Origin: an uncultured Propionibacteriaceae bacterium
GTDB taxonomy: Bacteria > Actinomycetota > Actinomycetes > Propionibacteriales > Propionibacteriaceae
Length of the DNA: 32,460 nt
NCBI GenBank assembly: GCA_936924635.1
Contig: CAKZHP010000074.1
Coordinates: forward strand, 1-32,460
Reading direction: 5' to 3'
The notes beneath the pieces were generated by a model. The model saw nothing but the letters and a program-made list of their open reading frames with translations. It made no database searches and was not told the DNA's origin. Shown here in pieces: positions 15,846-24,586 of this stretch. How positions within the stretch are numbered: the stretch's first letter is position 1; every line of letters begins with the position of its first letter. A program made the position numbers and the translations under genes.

Positions 15846-17735
15846 ATGGCGATGACGATGACGTTCCTCGGTGCCGCGGGCACCGTCACGGGCTCGAAGT
15901 ACCTGGTGGAGATCGGCGAGCGGCGGATCCTCGTCGATGCCGGCATGTTCCAGGGCGACAAGGAGTGGCAGCAGGTGAACTGGGAGCCGTTCCCGGTGCC
16001 GCCCAGCTCGATCAAGGAGATCGTGCTCACCCACGCCCACGCCGACCACATCGCCTTCCTCCCCGCACTGGTCAAGGAGGGTTTCCGCGGCCCGGTCTGG
16101 TGCACCGAGGCCACCCGGCGCCTCGCCGAGATCATCCTCATGGACGCCGGCCACCTCCAGGAGCGCGAGGCGCAGAACGCGCTGGAGGGCGGCTACTCCA
16201 AGCACAACCCGCCGCTCCCGCTGTACACCGTCGCCGACGTCGAGCAGACCATCCCCCTGTTCAAGACCGTGCCCTTCGACACCGACGTCGACCTGGGCGG
16301 TGGCGTCGCGGCCCGCTGGACCCGCGCCGGCCACATCCTCGGCTCCGCCTCGGTCACCCTGGCCGTGGACGGCTCCTCCGTGCTCTTCTCGGGCGATCTG
16401 GGCCGCCACGACCACCCCGTGCTGCGCCCGCGCGACACCCCGCCCGGGGCCCCGTTCGTGCTGATCGAGTCGACGTACGGCGACCGCGAGCACCCCGATC
16501 CGGACGGCCTGCCCCACGAGGCGATGGCCGAGGCGATCCGGCGCACCATCCAGCGCGGCGGCTCGGTGCTGGTGCCGGCGTTCGCCATCGACCGTACGGA
16601 GATCGTGCTCCGCGCCCTCGTCGAGATGCGTGACGCCGGCCGGATCCCCGCCGACGTACCGATCTATGTCAACAGCCCCATGGCGGTCGCGGGTCTCCAG
16701 GTCTACCGCGAGGCGGAGGCCAAGGGTGAGCTGCGGGAGGACAACGACCCTGCCGAGTTCTTCAACCTGCCCCACCTCAGCGAGGTCACCGACGCCGAGG
16801 AGTCCAAGCGGCTCAACCGGCCGGACCGGCCGTCGATCGTCATCAGCTCCTCGGGCATGGCCAACGGCGGCCGCGTCCTCCACCACCTCGAGGCGATGCT
16901 GCCCGACGCGAAGAACACGGTGATCTTCACCGGCTACCAGGGCGTCGGCACCCGCGGTCGTACGCTCCTCGAGGGCGCCACCGAGATGAAGTTCCGGGGC
17001 CGGTTCGTGCCCGTCAAGGCGGAGATCGTGCGCGACGGGGAGTTCTCCGTGCACGCCGACGCGTCCGACCTCATCGACTGGCTGCGCGAGCTCTCGCCGA
17101 AGCCGGAGACCGTCTTCTGCACCCACGGTGAGGAGGGCTCGGCCGAGGCGCTCGCCGCCAAGATCCGGGCCGAGCTCGACCTGCCCGTCGTGGTGCCTCG
17201 CTACAAGGAGAAGGTGCTCCTCGACCCGCGCGGCACCTGGCAGGAGCTGGGCGCCCTCACCCAGCCCACCGATCAGGCTCCCACGGCCACCCCGGCGCGG
17301 CCCACGTCCGCCGAGCCCGACGGTGGCGAGGTGTACGAGCCGGGCGGCCCCGGTGGCTCCCTCCCCACGCGGGGGAGGAGCACCGTCCCCGCAACGGCCG
17401 CACCAGCCGCCACCCCCACCACGGGTGCTCCCGTCACGACGACCGCGCCCGCGACACGTACGGGCGGTGACACCCACGCCGACGACATGGACCAGGTACA
17501 GGTGATCCTCGACACCGCGCTCGGCCAGGTCGCGTTCCTGCCCGAGGGCAAGCAGCAGGAGGTCTCCGAGCTGCTGCACTCCGCGGTCGAGCTCGCGGGT
17601 GCTCAGACCCCCGACCTGGCTTCCCTGCGCACGGCCGTCAACCTCGCCCTGTACGCCGCCGCCGGCGCCGTCGAGACGCCGGGCGGCCAGTCGATCGTGG
17701 CGCTGCTAGCCCACGTGCCGAAGATCCTGGGCTGA
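15846..17735 (+). CDS. Beta-CASP metallo-beta-lactamase nuclease with extra C-terminal domain
   Basis: 629 residues from ATG 15846 (GTG 15840 or ATG 15852 are also possible). The metal-binding motif THAHADH occupies residues 62-68; GHILGSASV and FSGDLGR follow; the beta-CASP part contains ESTYGDREH, VPAFAIDRTE, SSSGMANGGR and FTGYQGVGTRGR; FSVHADASD and the late THGE supply the last ligands. This is the CPSF73/YSH1-like group that cuts RNA. The enzyme core ends near residue 470 (KEKVLLDPRGTWQEL). Then come a Pro/Thr/Ala linker (about 470-545) and a helical domain of about 85 residues (MDQVQVILDTALGQVAF...LLAHVPKIL) which I do not recognise and which ordinary members lack. Confidence 0.85.
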   Translation: MAMTMTFLGAAGTVTGSKYLVEIGERRILVDAGMFQGDKEWQQVNWEPFPVPPSSIKEIVLTHAHADHIAFLPALVKEGFRGPVWCTEATRRLAEIILMDAGHLQEREAQNALEGGYSKHNPPLPLYTVADVEQTIPLFKTVPFDTDVDLGGGVAARWTRAGHILGSASVTLAVDGSSVLFSGDLGRHDHPVLRPRDTPPGAPFVLIESTYGDREHPDPDGLPHEAMAEAIRRTIQRGGSVLVPAFAIDRTEIVLRALVEMRDAGRIPADVPIYVNSPMAVAGLQVYREAEAKGELREDNDPAEFFNLPHLSEVTDAEESKRLNRPDRPSIVISSSGMANGGRVLHHLEAMLPDAKNTVIFTGYQGVGTRGRTLLEGATEMKFRGRFVPVKAEIVRDGEFSVHADASDLIDWLRELSPKPETVFCTHGEEGSAEALAAKIRAELDLPVVVPRYKEKVLLDPRGTWQELGALTQPTDQAPTATPARPTSAEPDGGEVYEPGGPGGSLPTRGRSTVPATAAPAATPTTGAPVTTTAPATRTGGDTHADDMDQVQVILDTALGQVAFLPEGKQQEVSELLHSAVELAGAQTPDLASLRTAVNLALYAAAGAVETPGGQSIVALLAHVPKILG

Positions 17736-17750
17736 CGCCCGGTCAGAGCC

Positions 17751-17796
17751 GATCGTGGAGCCCTGACCGCGTCATTGCGGCTGGGGCTCCACGATC
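17751..17796. terminator. Terminator-like hairpin after the beta-CASP gene
   Basis: Perfect 13-bp arms GATCGTGGAGCCC (17751-17763) and GGGCTCCACGATC (17784-17796) with a 20-base loop, 15 bases after the nuclease stop. No T-run follows, which is common in high-GC actinobacteria. Confidence 0.7.
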
Positions 17797-17864
17797 AGCA
17801 CGGGGGGCGGTCGGGGGCCGGTGGTCGGCTAGGCCTCCAGTCTCGCTGGCGCTCGACCGGCAGC

Positions 17865-17917
17865 GGTTTCGACGCGCATCCCCTTCGTTCCTCAGGGGAT
17901 GCTTGCTCAACCAGCGG
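17865..17917. repeat. Composite repeat, right arm only (locus E)
   Basis: GGTTTCGACGCGCATCC ... GGGGATGCTTGCTCAACCAGCGG. It lies between the converging nuclease and TadG genes, between two terminator hairpins. Confidence 0.7.
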
Positions 17918-17932
17918 AGCTCTCGCACAACG

Positions 17933-17970
17933 CACGACGTCCCCCGGGCTGGTGCCCGGGGGACGTCGTG
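17933..17970. terminator. Terminator of the tadE-tadG unit
   Basis: Perfect 17-bp stem CACGACGTCCCCCGGGC with loop TGGT, 16 bases downstream of the TadG stop (minus strand). A very strong intrinsic hairpin, without a clear T-run. Confidence 0.75.
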
Positions 17971-17986
17971 TGCGTGCTGGGGTGAG

Positions 17987-19519
17987 CTACGCCGGCACTC
18001 GCATGAAGCGGGTGGTGCCGCCGATGCTGGAGATGGCCGAGGCGAAGATGTCCTTCAGCTGGTCGCCCGTGGCCGCGCAGTAGAAGTTGTCACCGTCGGT
18101 GTTCTCCTTGGTGGCACCCGCAGTCGTCGTGCAGTCGGTGTCCATCTTGCTCTCCTCCGTGGAGCTCTTCCGCGTCGCCGCCTTCGCCAGGACGTGACCG
18201 GCCAGCTGCCCTGAGCACCGCTTGCTGCTGACGCTCGGGTTGATGGCGCCAGCGAAGCCCACAGTGATCACCAGGATGCCCTGGGCCTTGGCCTGCTCGG
18301 CCACGGCGAGGAGGTTCTCGCACCCCTTGCTGTAGTTGCGCGCGTTCCCTGCCGAGACGTCGCCGGCCACGTTGATGTCGGTCGTCCCGAGGACGGTGCT
18401 CTTCTTGTCGATGTTGGGGTCGCCGATCGTCTCCTCCGGCACGCCGTCGGTCTCCAGGATGATCGCCTTGGTGACCTTGGCGCCGTCCGGCAGCTTCGAC
18501 TGCCGGGCGCTGGACAGATCGGCCAGGTTGCTGGAGTCCTTGCCGAGCAGGAGCCGCGTGGCGGCCTTCATCGGGGCGGCGAGGTGCGTGCCGGTGCCGT
18601 TGTAGACGCTGTCGAAGCATCCGATGTTGCGCACGATCTCCGACGAGGTGTTGATCGAGCGACTTCCATCGCCCAGCCTGCCCGTGAGGAAGTCGTTGGA
18701 GAAGGGCAGCGGGGTCCAGGTGCCCGCACGCGGATCGATGGGGCTGGTGCCTGCGGCGCCGCCGGCCTGCAACGTCTTGCACGAGCCGGTGCTGACGATG
18801 CTCTTGTGGAGCGGCATGAAGGTCACGAACTGGTACTCGGGCGTCATCGTGGCCAACGAGTCCCGGATCCCCGTGCGCATCTTCTCCAGGTCCGCCGCCG
18901 GCATCGAGGCCGTGCGGTCGGCGATGATCGCCACGTCCATGGCGTTCGGCATCAGCGTGCCGCAGGCGCCCTTGCAGCTGGTGCTGGAGACGGCGCCGGT
19001 GTTGGTGGCGTTGATGCCGATGATCGGGGCGAACCAGTGCTTGACCTCCTGCGACGCAGTCACGCGCAGCGAGTTGCAGCGGCCGGCGACGGGGTCGCAC
19101 GGGATCACGCAGATGTCGCTGTTGCACTTCTGGTCCTTGTACGACGTCTGGGTGGCCCCACCGGTGGGGTTGCACGTGGCCGGGATGTGGCCTGGGGCGA
19201 TCCCGCCGTTCTTGGAGCCCACGATGCACAGCGACTCGACCTTGGGGGCGAGGCCGGGGAGGTTCTTCTGGGCGTAGCTCGTCGCCTCGCTGATCGCGGT
19301 CTTGGCGTCCTTCGGCAGGTACGTGGTGCCGGCCTGGGCGGCGGCGTCGACGGTGTTCTGCAGGGTCTGACGCTCGAAGCTGAGGTTGGCGATGTCCAGC
19401 GCGAAGGCGCAGCCCGCCGCGATGATCACCATGGACAGAGCGATCACGATGATGCTTGCGCCTCGCTCGTCGCGCTTGCTGCGCTTCTTCGACCGGCCGA
19501 TCATGTCTCGGTTCTTCAT
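17987..19519 (-). CDS. TadG-like pilus-assembly protein with VWA domain
   Basis: 510 residues. The start is ATG 19519, which overlaps the TadE-like stop by one base (TGATG). After a basic N-terminus (SKKRSKRDERG) there is one membrane helix (about 21-42) followed by NLSFERQTLQNTVDAAAQAGT, the typical TadG/TadE-like pseudopilin start. A von Willebrand A domain begins near residue 195, with the metal-site motif DRTASM (Asp201, Thr203, Ser205) and ETDGVPEE later. Many cysteines (CIVGS, CNPTGG, CNSDICVIPC, CKGACG, CSGQL) would be disulphide-bonded outside the cell. The role would be in Flp/Tad pilus assembly or adhesion, but no other tad genes (ATPase, TadB/C, Flp) lie in the window. Confidence 0.8.
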   Translation of the reverse strand: MKNRDMIGRSKKRSKRDERGASIIVIALSMVIIAAGCAFALDIANLSFERQTLQNTVDAAAQAGTTYLPKDAKTAISEATSYAQKNLPGLAPKVESLCIVGSKNGGIAPGHIPATCNPTGGATQTSYKDQKCNSDICVIPCDPVAGRCNSLRVTASQEVKHWFAPIIGINATNTGAVSSTSCKGACGTLMPNAMDVAIIADRTASMPAADLEKMRTGIRDSLATMTPEYQFVTFMPLHKSIVSTGSCKTLQAGGAAGTSPIDPRAGTWTPLPFSNDFLTGRLGDGSRSINTSSEIVRNIGCFDSVYNGTGTHLAAPMKAATRLLLGKDSSNLADLSSARQSKLPDGAKVTKAIILETDGVPEETIGDPNIDKKSTVLGTTDINVAGDVSAGNARNYSKGCENLLAVAEQAKAQGILVITVGFAGAINPSVSSKRCSGQLAGHVLAKAATRKSSTEESKMDTDCTTTAGATKENTDGDNFYCAATGDQLKDIFASAISSIGGTTRFMRVPA

Positions 19520-19956
19520 CACTCGATCCTCATCGTGCTGCTGCGGGTGATCGTGGAGTCGGTCAGCGACGGGAACATCCCGGTGACCCCCTGGTACTGG
19601 ACCGAGACCGTGACCGTCGCGGTGCCGCCCGAGTTCTCGGGCTTGCCGAAGGTGCAGTTGCCGCCAGCGGCGTTCTTGCACACCAGCGTGACGGTCTTGG
19701 TGCCGTTGATGACGGTGCTGGAGTTGGTGACGGCGTCACGGATCTCCTGCTCCGAAGCCCCGAGACTGGCGATGCGTACGCCTTCGCGCGCGGAGTTGCC
19801 GATGACGGTGCGGGCCTGGAGCGCGAGGCCGAACTCGAGCGCACCGAAGATCATGGTGACGATGGGCAAGATGACGAGCGCGAACTCGACGGCTGCGGCG
19901 CCGCGGTCGCGCCGCGAGCCTCTCGTCGTTCGACGCCACAAGAACAAGCCAGACAA
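19519..19956 (-). CDS. TadE-like pseudopilin
   Basis: 145 residues from TTG 19956, chosen because GGGGGGAA lies 4 bases upstream; GTG 19983 in the same frame is the alternative. The N-terminus is basic (WRRTTRGSRRDRGAAAVEFALV), with the G-AAVEFA motif and one membrane helix (about 22-42) typical of TadE family pseudopilins, then a Ser/Thr-rich beta-like exported region with a pair of Cys (CKNAAGGNC). It is translated with tadG. About 140 bases separate its start from the kinase gene end at 20096; the promoter is probably there, but I see no clear boxes. Confidence 0.75.
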   Translation of the reverse strand: MSGLFLWRRTTRGSRRDRGAAAVEFALVILPIVTMIFGALEFGLALQARTVIGNSAREGVRIASLGASEQEIRDAVTNSSTVINGTKTVTLVCKNAAGGNCTFGKPENSGGTATVTVSVQYQGVTGMFPSLTDSTITRSSTMRIE

Positions 19957-20095
19957 GGTTCCCCCCAAACGGACCGGTGCCACCCCCAAGGCGACCTCGT
20001 TGCTGCCCCACTGAGCAGCACAGATGAACCGTGCCGTAGGCGCCGGAGGCCCCGACAGCAGGATGAGAAGCCTCTCAGCGCTGCGGCTGCCCGCC

Positions 20096-21004
20096 TCAGC
20101 GCAGGGTGGTGCCGCTGGAGTGGCCGAGAAGGCCGAGCTCGGAGCGGTACGGCAAGCCCTCGTAGTCACCCTTCGCGCTGACCGCGAACGCGCCCAGCAC
20201 CACCCCGCGGTCGAGCCGTCCGCGCAGGTCCTCGCCGTCGAGCAGTGCCGACAGGTATCCGGCGGTGAAGGCGTCACCCGCTCCGACGGGGTCGACGGCT
20301 GTCACCCGCAGCGCGGGCATCACCACCTGCTCGTCGCCCCGGAACGCGGCCGCGCCGTCGCTGCCGCGCTTCTCGACCACCTCGATCCCGCGGGCGATCA
20401 GGTCCGTACGGCCTCCGAGCAGGACCAGCTCCTCTGGTGACCCGATCACCAGGTCGACGTGATCCAGCAGCGGTCGCAGCACCGCCCCCGCCTCCTCGGC
20501 CGGCCAGAGGCGCGCCCGGTGGTTGACGTCGAGGCTCACCAGGGCGTCGCCGGCGTGCCGTACGGCATGCTCGACCGCCTCCCGCGCCGACGCTGAGAGC
20601 GCCGCGGTGATGCCGGTGACATGGATCACGCGGGGGCGGCTCGCGACGAGACCCGTGACGTCGTCGACCGCGATCGCCGAGGCCGCAGAGCCGGCCCGGT
20701 AGTAGGTGACCGAGGTCACGTCGGGCGTGCGGGCGGCGGCGACCATCAGCCCGGTGGGCCGGGTCGGGTCGATCGTGACGTGGGTGTCCACACCTTCGCC
20801 CCGGACCACGCTCACCATGAGCCGCCCGTACGTATCGTCGCCGACCCGCGACGCCCACGCGACGCCGTGCCCGAGCCGTGCCAGCCCGATGGCGACGTTC
20901 GACTCCGCGCCGGCCATGCGCGCGGTGAGCGGCCCCGGCAGCGTCAGAGGCGCGTCGGAGCGCAGCGAGACCATGGTCTCGCCGAACGTCACGACGTCGG
21001 TCAC
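20096..21004 (-). CDS. kdgK: PfkB-family 2-keto-3-deoxy-sugar-acid kinase
   Basis: 302 residues from GTG 21004. The family signature DPVGAGDAFTAGYL is at residues 238-251 with catalytic Asp244; an N-terminal substrate region reads AGAESNVAIGLARLG. It would phosphorylate 2-keto-3-deoxygalactonate (or the gluconate isomer) at C6 using ATP. The gene overlaps the aldolase by four bases (GTGA). In E. coli the same step is made by DgoK, which belongs to a different family; the use of a PfkB-type enzyme here is notable. It is the last gene of the galactonate operon. Substrate assignment rests on the neighbours. Confidence 0.8.
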   Translation of the reverse strand: MTDVVTFGETMVSLRSDAPLTLPGPLTARMAGAESNVAIGLARLGHGVAWASRVGDDTYGRLMVSVVRGEGVDTHVTIDPTRPTGLMVAAARTPDVTSVTYYRAGSAASAIAVDDVTGLVASRPRVIHVTGITAALSASAREAVEHAVRHAGDALVSLDVNHRARLWPAEEAGAVLRPLLDHVDLVIGSPEELVLLGGRTDLIARGIEVVEKRGSDGAAAFRGDEQVVMPALRVTAVDPVGAGDAFTAGYLSALLDGEDLRGRLDRGVVLGAFAVSAKGDYEGLPYRSELGLLGHSSGTTLR

Positions 21005-21630
21005 GAGGCGGCCTCGATGGCGGCCTGCACGGCCCGTACGCGGTCGCGCAGCGCGTCCAGCGACCCACCACGCACGGCGTCGCCGGTGATCGGGCCGCCG
21101 ATGCCGACCGCCACCGCGCCGGCGGTGAGGTAGGGGGCGACCAGCTCGGGCGTCACGCCGCCCACGGGCACGAACGGGATGCGGGGGAACGGGTCGCGCA
21201 GCGCCTTCACGTAGGCCGGGCCGCCCGCCGATGCCGGGAACAGCTTCACCGCGGCCGCGCCCTGAGCGATGGCGGTGACCGCCTCGGTCGGCGTGTACGC
21301 ACCGGCGAGCACCGGCAGGCCACGGTCGGCTGCGACGCGTACGGCATCGGTCACCGCCGGCGTCACGACGAACTGGGCCCCGGCGGCCAGCACCGCGTCG
21401 ACGTCCTCGAGCGTGACCACGGTGCCGGCGCCGACCAGGGCGTCAGCCGGAGCCTCCGAGCGCAGGGTTTCGATGGCGCCCACGGCGTCGTCGGTGGTCA
21501 GTGTCACCTCGATGAGCCGGACGCCCTCCTCCAGCAGCACCTTCCCGACGCGCTCGGCGTCGGCCCGGGCCGCGGCGCGCACGATCACGACCAGCTGCTC
21601 GGCCTGCAGACGGGAAAGGAAGTCGGTCAT
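21001..21630 (-). CDS. dgoA: 2-keto-3-deoxy-6-phosphogalactonate (KDPGal/KDPG) aldolase
   Basis: 209 residues from ATG 21630 with a good AAGGAG site. Class I KDPG-aldolase features: Glu41 in IEVTLTT, the GAGTV phosphate-loop segment at 67-71, and the Schiff-base Lys129 in AVKLFPASAGGP; a second phosphate-binding segment is PVGGVTPE. It splits the phosphorylated keto-deoxy acid into pyruvate and glyceraldehyde-3-phosphate. In the context of DgoD, the galactonate isomer is the likely substrate, though KDPG cannot be excluded. About 23 bases from the dehydratase and a 4-base overlap with the kinase. Confidence 0.85.
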   Translation of the reverse strand: MTDFLSRLQAEQLVVIVRAAARADAERVGKVLLEEGVRLIEVTLTTDDAVGAIETLRSEAPADALVGAGTVVTLEDVDAVLAAGAQFVVTPAVTDAVRVAADRGLPVLAGAYTPTEAVTAIAQGAAAVKLFPASAGGPAYVKALRDPFPRIPFVPVGGVTPELVAPYLTAGAVAVGIGGPITGDAVRGGSLDALRDRVRAVQAAIEAAS

Positions 21631-21653
21631 GCGTGCTCCTTGGGGTTGCGGGG

Positions 21654-22811
21654 TCACCACTCCGAGAGCGACCCGTCGGGGTAGCGCCACACGGGCGCGC
21701 GCCAGGCGTGGCCGCGCTGGTCAGCCTCGCGCACGGCGGCCTCGTCGACCTCGATGCCCAGACCGGGGCCGGTGAGACGCTCGATGAAGCCGCCGGAGAA
21801 GTCGAAGACGCTGGTGTCCACCAGGTAGTCCAGCACGTCGGCACCCTCGTTGTAGTGGATGCCGAGGCTCTGCTCCTGGATGACGTGGTTCGGCGTCGCG
21901 AACCCCACCTGGAGGGAGGCGGCCAAGGCGACCGGGCCGAGGGGGCAGTGAGGCGCGAGCACGGCGCCGTACGTCTCGGCGAGCGCCGCGATCCGCCGCA
22001 CCTCGGAGATGCCGCCGGCGTGGGCGAGATCGGGCTGCACGATCCGTACACCGGCCTGCAGCACCGGCAGGAACTCCTGACGGTCGTACAGGCGCTCGCC
22101 CGTGGCGACCGGGATCGACGACGCCTCGATCACCTGCCCCATGAGGTGGCTGTTCTCTGGGACCAGCGGCTCCTCGATGAACATGGGGCGCAGCGGCTCC
22201 AGCTCGTGGGCGAGGCGTACGGCCGTCGGCAGCGACACCCGGCCGTGGAAGTCGACGGCCACGTCGCAGTCGTCGCCGAGGACCTCACGCGCGGCCTGTA
22301 CGCGCCCCAGCACCCCGTCGATCTCGCGGGAGGTGGCGAGCGGCGAGATGCGCCCGGAGGCGTTCATCTTGATGGCGGTGAGGCCCTGCTCCCTGCGCTG
22401 CGCGACGTGCTCGCGCACCTCGCCGGGCTCGTCGCCGCCGACCCACGCGTACACGCGGATCCGGTCGCGTACGGCACCCCCCAGGAGCTCGTGGACGGGG
22501 GCGCCGAGGCGCTTGCCCGCGATGTCCCACAGCGCCTGGTCGATGCCGGCGATGGCCGACGACAGGGTCGGCCCGCCGCGGTAGAAGTAGCTCGTGGAGA
22601 GCACGCGCCGCAGGTCCTCGATGCGGGTCGCGTCGGACCCCACCGCCACCTCGGCGAGGTGGTCGACGGCGGCGCGCACGATCTCGGAGGTGCCCTCGCA
22701 GGTCGCCTCGCCCCAGCCGACGAGCCCGTCGGAGGTGGTGACCTTGAGCATCAGCCACCGCGGCGGCACCATGAACGTCTCGATCGACGTGATGACCGAC
22801 ATCACACTCAT
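21654..22811 (-). CDS. dgoD: D-galactonate dehydratase
   Basis: 385 residues; start ATG 22811 overlaps the permease stop by four bases. It is an enolase-superfamily enzyme aligning closely, from memory, with E. coli DgoD over its length: PPRWLMLKV, YRGGPTLSSAIAGIDQALWDI, FHGRVS, FIEEPLVPE, ATGERL, APHCPLGP, QEQSLGIHYN and a Ser-x-x-Glu-Trp end. Metal ligands and catalytic residues are Asp187 with His189 (DFH), Glu213, Glu239 and His288. It converts D-galactonate to 2-keto-3-deoxygalactonate. This is the enzyme that defines the operon's substrate. Confidence 0.92.
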   Translation of the reverse strand: MSVMSVITSIETFMVPPRWLMLKVTTSDGLVGWGEATCEGTSEIVRAAVDHLAEVAVGSDATRIEDLRRVLSTSYFYRGGPTLSSAIAGIDQALWDIAGKRLGAPVHELLGGAVRDRIRVYAWVGGDEPGEVREHVAQRREQGLTAIKMNASGRISPLATSREIDGVLGRVQAAREVLGDDCDVAVDFHGRVSLPTAVRLAHELEPLRPMFIEEPLVPENSHLMGQVIEASSIPVATGERLYDRQEFLPVLQAGVRIVQPDLAHAGGISEVRRIAALAETYGAVLAPHCPLGPVALAASLQVGFATPNHVIQEQSLGIHYNEGADVLDYLVDTSVFDFSGGFIERLTGPGLGIEVDEAAVREADQRGHAWRAPVWRYPDGSLSEW

Positions 22812-23623
22812 CCCTTCGTGGCCCCGGCGGTGAGGCCGGAGACGACGTACTTCTGCGCCAGCAGCGCGATGACCATGATCGGCAGCGTCACCACCGTGGC
22901 GGCGGCCATCAGGCCACCCCAGTCGATGCTGGCGTAGCCGACGAAGTCGAAGATGGCGACCGGCAACGTCTTCGTACGCGCCCCCGACAGCACCAGGGCG
23001 AACATGAAGTTGTTCCAGGAGAAGATGAAGCTGAGGATGCCCGCGGTCGCCATGCCCGGCCCCGACAGCGGCAGCGTCACGTGCCACAGCGCGCCCAGCG
23101 GGGTCAGGCCGTCGACCTGCGCCGACTCCTCCAGCTCGATCGGCAGCCCGTCGAAGAAGCCCATCATGATGTAGACGATCAGCGGCAGCGCCACGAACAT
23201 GTGCGACAGGATCAGCACCCCGAAGCCGCCGACCATGCGCAGGTTCGAGAACACGTAGTACCACGGCACCAGCAGCGAGACGCCCGGGATGATGCGGGCC
23301 ATCAGCACCACCAGCGCGGAGCGACGCATGGTGAAGCGGCTCATCGAGTACGCGGCCGGGACGCCCAGCAGCAGCGACAGCAGCGTGCTCACGGCGGCGA
23401 CGATGAAGCTGTTGACCATGAACTGCAGGTAGTTCGCCTGCTGCAGCACGGTCGTGTAGTTCGACAGCGTCGGCGAGAAGATGAACGCCTGCGAGGAGTC
23501 GTAGATCTGCACGGTGGTCTTCAGCGAGCTGAGCACCATCCACACGATCGGCATCAGAGTGGCGACCACGATCACGACCAGCGCGACGACGCGGAACGCC
23601 CGGTAGGCGGGGGAGGTTCTCAT
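22808..23623 (-). CDS. Sugar ABC transporter permease (CUT1, MalG-like)
   Basis: 271 residues from ATG 23623, overlapping the first permease stop by four bases. Six membrane helices; the EAA loop for ATPase contact is ELEESAQVDGLTPLGALWHVTLPLSGPG. The C-terminus extends as QKYVVSGLTAGATKG, typical of MalG-type permeases of carbohydrate importers. Second permease of a heteromeric importer together with the binding protein and the other permease. No ATPase gene is in the operon, so a shared MsmX-type ATPase is expected (inference). Confidence 0.9.
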   Translation of the reverse strand: MRTSPAYRAFRVVALVVIVVATLMPIVWMVLSSLKTTVQIYDSSQAFIFSPTLSNYTTVLQQANYLQFMVNSFIVAAVSTLLSLLLGVPAAYSMSRFTMRRSALVVLMARIIPGVSLLVPWYYVFSNLRMVGGFGVLILSHMFVALPLIVYIMMGFFDGLPIELEESAQVDGLTPLGALWHVTLPLSGPGMATAGILSFIFSWNNFMFALVLSGARTKTLPVAIFDFVGYASIDWGGLMAAATVVTLPIMVIALLAQKYVVSGLTAGATKG

Positions 23624-24522
23624 GCCTGCCTCCTGGAGGCGAGCAGGAACATGACGGCGATGATGATGAGGAAGAACAGGATCAGCACGGTGGAGCTGAC
23701 GCCGTACTGGTTGTAGTCGAAGCTCAGCCCGTACGCGTACACGTTCAGCGTCTCCACCTCGTGGAAGGAGCCTCCGCCGCGGCCCTTGGTCGCGTACAGG
23801 AGGTCGAAGGTCTTCAGCGCGTCGATGCCGCGCAGCAGCAGGGCGACGATCACCGTCGGCATCATCAGCGGCAGGGTGACGTGCCAGAAGCGCTGCCAGG
23901 TGCTGGCGCCGTCGATCTGCGCGGCCTCGTCGGGCTCGTCCGAGAGGGAGGTGAGGCCGGCCAGCAGGATCAGGGCGACCATCGGCGTCCACTGCCAGAT
24001 GTCGATCAGCATCGTGGTGGGCAGCGCAGTGGTCTCGCCCGAGAGCCACGGCTGCGGGCCGATGCCGACGCGGCCGAGGAGGTTGTTGGCGATGCCGACG
24101 TTCGGGTCGAAGATCAGCCGCCACATCATGCCGACCGCGACCGGGGTCGCGACCAGGGGCATCAGGATCGCGACGCGTACCAGCCGCTCACCCTTGAACG
24201 GCCGGCGCAGCAGCAGCGCGATGATCATGCCGAGCACCATCTCGACGGCCAGCACGACGATCGTGAAGCTCACGGTGCGGCCCACGGCGGGCCAGAAGCG
24301 CTCGGTGTCGGTGAGCACCCGGGCGTAGTTGCGCAGACCGATCACGTCGTGCTCGGCGCGTACGGAGCCCTCGGCGTTGGTGAGGCTCAGGTAGATGGTC
24401 CAGACCAGCGGGAAGGCGATGAGGGCGGCGACGAACAGCATCGCGGGGGCTGCCAGCACCCACTGCCGCTTGTCGTTGAGCCACTGCAGCCAGCCCGGGG
24501 TCGGCTTGATGCCGGTCTCCAT
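23620..24522 (-). CDS. Sugar ABC transporter permease (CUT1, MalF-like)
   Basis: 300 residues from ATG 24522. Hydrophobic helices begin at about residue 20 (WVLAAPAMLFVAALIAFPLVWTIYLSL), and the EAA loop reads DEAAQIDGASTWQRFWHVTLPLMMP. It lies about 65 bases after the binding-protein stop and overlaps the second permease. Together they should import D-galactonate or a galactonate-containing compound; the substrate is inferred from the catabolic genes. Confidence 0.9.
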   Translation of the reverse strand: METGIKPTPGWLQWLNDKRQWVLAAPAMLFVAALIAFPLVWTIYLSLTNAEGSVRAEHDVIGLRNYARVLTDTERFWPAVGRTVSFTIVVLAVEMVLGMIIALLLRRPFKGERLVRVAILMPLVATPVAVGMMWRLIFDPNVGIANNLLGRVGIGPQPWLSGETTALPTTMLIDIWQWTPMVALILLAGLTSLSDEPDEAAQIDGASTWQRFWHVTLPLMMPTVIVALLLRGIDALKTFDLLYATKGRGGGSFHEVETLNVYAYGLSFDYNQYGVSSTVLILFFLIIIAVMFLLASRRQA

Positions 24523-24586
24523 GGGTCCTCCAGGGTGCGTACAGGGGGGTGCCGGGGCGTGCTGTGGGCACGCCCCGGCCGAGGGC

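Noticed and set aside
15777..17579. 600-codon minus-strand frame opposite the beta-CASP gene
   Set aside because: Antisense shadow; the plus-strand frame has all metal-binding motifs.
19520..19681. N-terminal extension of TadG to 19681
   Set aside because: It would be read in the wrong frame through TadE; ATG 19519 overlaps the TadE stop and is followed by the typical TadG N-terminus.
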